A stretch of 40,007 nt of DNA from Apostichopus parvimensis (taxonomy: Eukaryota; Echinodermata; Holothuroidea; Aspidochirotida; Stichopodidae), in assembly GCA_000934455.1 (NCBI GenBank), contig KN885189.1, positions 18,548-58,554 on the forward strand. Direction: 5' to 3'. A program made the translations under genes and the position numbers. The notes under the pieces were generated by a model. That model worked only from the letters and a program-made list of their open reading frames with translations, ran no database searches and was not told where the DNA came from. Each line of letters begins with the position of its first letter. The stretch's first letter is position 1. This document shows, one piece after another, positions 39,946-40,007 of this stretch.

Positions 39946-40007
39946 TGTTTCACAGAAAATTGCAATACACATTTTCTGCAATTTAAGAAGAAACTAATAC
40001 AACTAGA

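Larger units (their letters stand above)
33737..40007. other. 5' flank of HLCS, no second gene seen
   Basis: AT-rich. It should contain the HLCS promoter and any non-coding first exon, but no TATA box or CpG-rich block marks them. It holds a 61-bp duplication (33874-34002), MITE copy 2, a 23-bp duplication of AATGAAACAGCTGAGTT (38126-38165) and two tandem arrays at the right edge. The open stretch 38642-38854 resembles no protein I know. Confidence 0.55.

Overview
This window is animal DNA: AT-rich, intron-rich, with GT-AG splice sites and many degenerate short repeats. The texture (tRNA-derived SINE, hAT-type miniature transposon, hairpin repeats, minisatellites) suggests a marine invertebrate. 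The protein aligns readily with vertebrate holocarboxylase synthetase, so a deuterostome such as an echinoderm is my guess, but the sequence alone does not settle the species.

One protein gene can be supported. It is biotin--protein ligase (holocarboxylase synthetase, HLCS) on the minus strand. I reconstructed ten coding exons from start codon (33736) to stop codon (3299). All nine junctions are GT-AG and the reading phase is continuous across every one. The result is 2523 nt, or 840 residues. Exon 1 gives a hydrophobic N-terminal extension, exons 2-3 the poorly conserved N-terminal region and a BPL_N-like domain, exons 4-5 the linker, exons 6-9 the catalytic biotin/ATP-binding domain (KGKGRGGN and KWPND motifs), and exon 10 the C-terminal SH3-like domain.

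Layout. Positions 1-3298 are the 3' flank, with a near-perfect 49-bp inverted repeat and a 29-bp minisatellite; a poly(A) signal lies just after the HLCS stop. Positions 3299-33736 are HLCS. Its introns hold most of the interesting structure: two tandem arrays built from the gene's own exon-intron junctions (exon 9 acceptor at 4960-5722, exon 5 donor at 16942-17633), a more distant decayed exon 5 copy (16226-16450), a hairpin MITE inside the exon 9 array, a hAT-type MITE with a perfect 8-bp target duplication beside exon 2, and a SINE with a 9-bp target duplication. Positions 33737-40007 are the 5' flank. It contains a second copy of the hairpin MITE and two tandem-repeat arrays, and no convincing second gene.

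The best candidates for something undescribed are the two junction-derived arrays. They multiply functional-looking splice acceptors or donors, with partial exon sequence, directly beside the real exons.
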